Positions 59,501-64,000 of a DNA stretch of 64,000 nt are shown piece by piece. The notes below the pieces were generated by a model, which had not been told where the DNA came from, made no database searches, and was given only the letters and a program-made list of their open reading frames with translations. The DNA comes from Planococcus citri. Its lineage: Eukaryota; Arthropoda; Insecta; Hemiptera; Pseudococcidae. A program made the position numbers and the translations under genes. The DNA lies in NCBI RefSeq assembly GCF_950023065.1, contig NC_088680.1, positions 59,371,350 to 59,435,349 of the forward strand, given 5' to 3'. Position 1 is the stretch's first letter. Every line of letters begins with the position of its first letter.

Positions 59501-62500
59501 AAAGCGTTCTAATTAATTCTGGCAGCTGAAAACTAAATCAGGTCATAATTTAGACATTTAAAATCGATCAGGCCAAGTTAATCGCGAACCCGAGATCACA
59601 AGTTAGAAAGTGTATTTTTTTACAAATTTAATGAGGAAAATCTCAAATTTCAAATTTTGAGAAATTCTAAAAATGATGCTTTGCAAAAAATTTCTCAGAA
59701 CTTATATTTTTCTAAAGTGAACCCTTCTCCCCCTTCTGAAGCCTCCAGCAAAAGTTGATTTTTCTGCAGTAATTTCAAATCGCTCCAGAAAGTGTTGTAA
59801 TCAACTTTTTAAAAGTCACGAGTTCAAAAGTGTTTTTTTTCAAAAAAATAAACAATTTCAAATTTTAAAAAAATCAAAATTTTTAATTTTTGTAAAAAAT
59901 GTTTCAAAATTTCTCCTGATTTTTCAAAAATATACTCCTTGGATTAATTTCCTGATTAGTGAAGGTGAATCCCAAATCGTTCGTCACGAGTTGAATCGTG
60001 TATTTTTTTTTTACAAGTTGTTGGAAAATCTAAAATAATGAAAAAAAAAAAAAAAAAAAAAAAATACAAAATTTTTGCAACCCATTATCCAAAACTTTAA
60101 CTATAACCCAACGTCGATTTCTCCTCTCAATTATGGCAAGACTCAGGGGCAGGTAAAGTTGATTTCAACACGTTTTGGAACGATTTGAAATTGCTGCAGA
60201 AAAGTCAGCTTTTGCTGAAGGTCCCAGATCGACTCGATCGATTCAGGTGGTCAAATTCAGTATCTCTCTACCGAGTTTCAATTTTTTTCCAACATATTTA
60301 CTATTTTTTTAAAAAAATTATACCAATAGGCTACTTCTGCCATTTCCAAAAATTCGTAAAAAATCAAAAAAACAACTCCTACAGCTCAAAATTCAATACC
60401 CAGCTCAGAACGACATTCTCTTTCAGCGAACCAAACTTTATCTCTATCAAAATCGTCGAACTGTAATATTCCCTCATTATAGGGATATTCCTCTACACAA
60501 AAACTTACTGAAATGTCGAGGTATCGACATAGTCGTAGTTAATGGAGTAACAGATGAGGTGAAAGCAGTACACGATGATGAAACAAGCGTTCTTTTAACT
60601 TGAAAATTTTCAGGTTCGTACATAAAAGTCGTCGACGGCGCGGTAAATGCAGTAACTGTCGAATTACTCATCACAGTACCTAAAACACATCATTAAAAAT
60701 CACACTCTATCCCCTGAATTTGATCGTTTCATCAAAACATCATAACGTACTTGAAGGTTTAGGAGTCGTTTGTATTAATAAATTTCCGGTAGGCGCAGTT
60801 GCTCTGATTTCTGTATTTGTCGGGTATACTTTGGCTATCATCGAGTTAGATGCGACCATCGTCGGAGTAGAACGAACCATGGTAGTTGTATTTTGACCAG
60901 CGACAGTCGTTTGATTATTTCCGACCGTGATTCCAGCTAGAAAAATGATTTTTTTTATTCATTAAGAGAATAATTATTTTGATTGTTTTTAATATTGAGA
61001 ATAAAATCGTACCAGTTTTCTTGTTCATCGTTAGAGCAGAAACAGTATGGCTAACGCTGACTGGAATAGATTGTACAGTAAATGGTGCCCTTGCTGATTG
61101 TGCTATTATCTATTGTTTACAAACAATTAATCATTAATACGTTCTAATAGTATTAAAAACATATTATATGTACGTTGAAATCGTACTGCAGTGTACCTTT
61201 GGAGCTAATGTTTGTGGTTTTCTAACTACTGCTGCTGCAGTTGGTACTAGCAGAGGCATCGATACCGTCGATACAGTTAATCGAGGAGGTTGACTACTTT
61301 GAGCTACATGGGTGACTTTTGCTTGAGGCTGCAAGCCAGGTGTAATTGTTGATCCTCTTATGGTCACCATACCGACATTGGTCTTCAACATACCACCTGT
61401 GTTTCTGTCCTGTAACTAAATAACGAATATTAATTAAAGACCAATAATTTATTATTACACAGAGTAGGCAGATTGGTGTGAAAATATACTTGATTTGTTG
61501 CTTGCGTTATCAGCTGTTTAGGCGTATTTTGAAGTATTATTGGTTTAATGGCAGTATCCGACGTTTTGCTCGCAATAGGAGTAGCAATTCGACTGGTAAC
61601 TGTTGAATAAAAACGTAACATTATTAATACATAGGCACTTACTACCCAAATTAATTAATTTTTCCAATCTACCTGTCATTGTACTCGGTGGCTTAACGTA
61701 AGTGGTGCTAGGAATGACATTCAAAGTGCCTGCTTTCTGCAGTATCGCCGAAGATGTGGTATTCGGAACCACCCATGTAGTTACAGGCCTACTTAACGCA
61801 GGGATGAACCTATCAATTTGAAATTACCTCACATTATCACACTCTGACGAACTGATAACATTACAATATAAGATAACTTACGCCGATGGTGTACTTCCAG
61901 CCAATGTTGTCGAGGCTTGAACATGCGAAACAGGAGTTGTACGCACGATAGGGGTAGCTAATGAACCTCGTGGTCCTGCTATATTTGCTACAGTTGCTGT
62001 TCCTAAACACAAATTCCCGAGTAAATACCCACATACAGGTCTAAGCAACGATTCAATTCTTACCTCTAGGGATATGGTAAGTTGTAACACATGTTGAAGC
62101 AGGTACGAAACGATTATTTTGTGAGATCGAGTTACCATTCGCAGGTTTGTCAGGTCTAGCTGATAAATTAACTGAAATAGAAACACAATAGGTAGCATGA
62201 GTGACGTACTCGTTCACATTGATAAACATCTTATATTGCACAGTAAAAGTGACGCGTCTTGTAATTATACATACCTTGTTTAATGGAAGCTTGATTCAAA
62301 GCAACATTAGTAGTACTAGAAGCGTTAGTTGAGGTCTGCAAATATGGCGCAGTTGTTGTTTGTACAGAAGATAAAGGTAACGTCTAAAGGAAAAAAATAC
62401 ACAAACGATACATTAATCGTACAGAATCCGAGTAATTTCACCAATAATACGAATTAAACTAACAGTTTCACTCTCAGTTTTTCCGACTGGCTGATGAACA

Positions 62501-62523
62501 CCGACATCGGTAGATGATTGCAT
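56565..62523 (-). CDS. SAP130: Sin3A-associated protein SAP130 (17 coding exons, 860 aa)
   Basis: Exons in transcript order: 62464-62523, 62275-62383, 62064-62171, 61882-62002, 61673-61809, 61490-61599, 61197-61415, 61013-61109, 60751-60936, 60509-60679, 58136-58282, 57849-58059, 57478-57774, 57314-57396, 56979-57241, 56785-56898, 56565-56714; 2583 nt, all junctions in phase. It is a subunit of the Sin3/HDAC corepressor complex, not the splicing factor SF3B3, which shares the alias. Diagnostic pieces: SPRPSILRKRDIDG near 546, SPRKKPRKQQ near 648, and a C-terminal domain with HHFLRYNDVKYKEEKKP, DIANQK, NGWKIYHLSAQME and GNMQRSKVVSDQLKEA. The N-terminal two thirds is Ser/Thr/Pro/Gln-rich and disordered, as in the family. 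Human SAP130 is about 1050 aa. Exon 7 has tandem acceptors (61415 or 61409) differing by Leu-Gln. Other introns are 61-103 bp except the 2.2-kb intron 10. Confidence 0.93.
58283..60508 (-). repeat. Degenerate ~305-bp tandem repeat filling SAP130 intron 10
   Basis: Five imperfect units recognised by a shared core: a variant of GGAGCCTCCAGCAAAA, then a TTTTCTCCAG segment, then CTCCAGAAGGCGTTGTAATC. The cores fall near 58540, 58848, 59150, 59453 and 59742, a period of about 300 bp. Each unit also carries a TTCCGAATCGATTA-type block. This is the only long intron in an otherwise compact gene. No exon-like open stretch was seen in it. A 20+ A-run sits at about 60040-60063. Confidence 0.8.
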
Positions 62524-62832
62524 TTTTTTTCTATGACACAATAAAAATTAAAACCTAAACAGAAAACATCGAACGAATTACTAATCACGAGATTATACGA
62601 AAGCACACAGATACCGAAAATTAACAAAACATATCAGTTTCATAATTCCTAACGCGTAAATTGCAATTTTTACCAAAATACGTGTACCGTTCCCTTTTCG
62701 AACCAAGGCTCGAAATTCGTCAATTAATTACCTTCCACAGTGAAATTATGATTAGAACATTGTACAAGTATTAGCGAGAAGAAGCAGTACGATAGTTTAG
62801 ATATTATAAATCGGCAGAATAATCATACTTAC

Positions 62833-62902
62833 ACATGAAACACTCTAATTTTTGGTTTTATCGTAGATGGCTTCTGCATGAAAAATAAGTCGAATTTATA
62901 TA
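62833..62902 (-). promoter_or_regulatory. Predicted SAP130 promoter and 5' UTR exon
   Basis: On the minus strand TATATAAA (complement of 62895-62902) precedes a short stretch ending in a consensus donor GTAAGT (starting at 62832). The coding start at 62523 is preceded by an acceptor (TTGTGTCATAG) 7 nt upstream, so a non-coding first exon spliced to exon 2 is plausible. Alternatively, the CAG ending at 62874 is itself an acceptor and the promoter lies further upstream. Confidence 0.35.
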
Positions 62903-63414
62903 AAAACTCATATTTTCGCGTGTAGCTTCTCTTCTCGAAAGTAAGATTCGATGACTACATTATGCGTAGGATTAATTCACGATTATTTAACAACTTTGTA
63001 ACGTAAAGAATTAGACAAAAATAATGTAACACTGAAATACATAGCAAACTTTTCAGAAAACGGTTTCGGAATTCGAAGTTCGTTGATATAAATGATAATG
63101 ATTAATAGTAAGCAATAAATGTTACCAACTGTCGAATACGAAAAGTCACTCGAGCACATTTTTTTGTGATGAGGATATTTTTATGAAAATTATTTTTAAA
63201 TAGTTTTACAGATATTTTGAGTATTTTGTGAACTTTAATTAAACTACAGAAATCGTTTGAATACACTTTTAGATCATTTTGATTTCAATGTTACGAAAAA
63301 AAGAGCTTTTAAGATTTTCTTATCAAAGTGGTGGTATTTTTCAATGCAACTTTTGCACAAATTGATTCCATGATAAAACGTTTTTCTGTGAATTTCATTG
63401 TCGCCCATCTGTGA

Positions 63415-63487
63415 ATGGAAAAAGGCAATGGATTCCCGCTCCGAGTACTAGTTTTATTTTCAGTATTCTTCTCTTCGGTCTTCGGTG
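63415..63487 (+). other. Possible first exon encoding a signal peptide (or antisense exon)
   Basis: From ATG 63415 the + strand reads MEKGNGFPLRVLVLFSVFF, then SSVFG, a credible signal peptide, and runs into a possible donor (GTAAAA at 63488). Without splicing it stops after 35 codons. The minus strand is also open from an acceptor-like TTTAG at 63542 down to a TAA near 63318, reading a hydrophilic Glu/Asn/Thr-rich peptide. The two readings exclude each other. Nothing recognised; the gene, if any, continues beyond the window. Confidence 0.2.
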
Positions 63488-64000
63488 GTAAAATGCTGTT
63501 GCTACGTTCTCCTTCTTGATTTTCTGGTTGCGTTTCTCTATCCTAAATCCACATCATACGTAATGAAGGAACTATGGGGAATTGTTTAATCTCTGCCGAT
63601 GTCATCGTACATTCGAATATGAATTTTTAAATTCGAAATAAGTTCATTTTTTAGACGACTCTGAGGAAAACTGAAGTAATTTTATAAACAGACTGCAGTT
63701 CTGTGGTGATTTCACGTCACCTGTAGCTTGCTGAATGGGAATTAAGTATGCCATAAAACTGTACTAAAATCGATTCCGAACGTAGGTACCTATGTTTTTA
63801 TTTAGCCATCGACGACAGATAAACAGTTAAGTACTGTAACAGGAATAATTTATAGATGAAATAAAATGAAATGAAAGAATCATCTTTCAGTCTTTCACCT
63901 TAAAAATAATCAGTAATCACTCATCCTTCAAAATCAAAACCCAAACGAAAAAATCTTTCAAAGTTGAGTAAGGCAGTTGTATTTGTAGGAACCTAAAATG

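Larger units (their letters stand above)
62524..64000. other. Flank upstream of SAP130
   Basis: Apart from the predicted SAP130 first exon and the ambiguous exon at 63318-63541, this stretch is AT-rich with no recognised gene or repeat. Confidence 0.3.

Noticed and set aside
1..64000. CRISPR arrays, bacterial operons, rRNA genes, intact tRNAs
   Set aside because: The repeats are eukaryotic tandem or inverted repeats without regular spacers, genes have introns, and no complete tRNA or rRNA was seen.

Overview
The window is insect nuclear DNA, most likely from a sternorrhynchan hemipteran (scale insect, mealybug or aphid group). The evidence is GT-AG introns with a minimal size of about 61-103 bp, AATAAA signals, a PDGF/VEGF-type growth factor with arthropod-style structure, AT-rich spacers, and the short words TAGGTA and GGTACCTA throughout non-coding DNA. 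The species assignment is inference. No prokaryotic operon, CRISPR array, rRNA or intact tRNA was seen.

Layout. 1-20 kb is gene-poor: microsatellites, degenerate A- or T-rich repeats, long inverted repeats (foldback elements) and one doubtful ORF cluster near 14.4-14.8 kb. At 20.7-23.7 kb (+) lies an apparently dicistronic gene: a 66-codon twin-CX9C complex I assembly factor (NDUFAF8) followed 16 nt later by the GPI mannosyltransferase PIG-M. At 23.85-47.1 kb (-) a PDGF/VEGF factor gene (Pvf) of 8 coding exons, 351 aa, has a 16-kb first intron filled with foldback elements and tandem repeats. At 47.8-52.9 kb (-) is an F-box protein of 7 exons, 403 aa, with a beta-propeller-like body and no recognised orthologue. 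At 54.27-55.96 kb (+) is NDUFA9 (complex I 39-kDa subunit; 7 exons, 411 aa). At 56.56-62.52 kb (-) is the Sin3-complex subunit SAP130 (17 coding exons, 860 aa). The last 1.4 kb holds a predicted SAP130 promoter and an ambiguous exon.

I assembled each multi-exon model by hand from splice sites. Each joins without a frame break: coding lengths 1056, 1212, 1236 and 2583 nt, all divisible by three. PIG-M/Pvf and NDUFA9/SAP130 are tail-to-tail pairs; the F-box gene and NDUFA9 are head-to-head.

The best candidate for something new is the NDUFAF8-PIG-M dicistron. It independently mirrors the human PYURF-PIGY dicistron, in which an upstream small mitochondrial protein linked to complex I assembly is paired with a GPI-anchor enzyme. 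A second theme is the density of long inverted repeats, several of them inside the Pvf intron, so they would be transcribed into hairpins.
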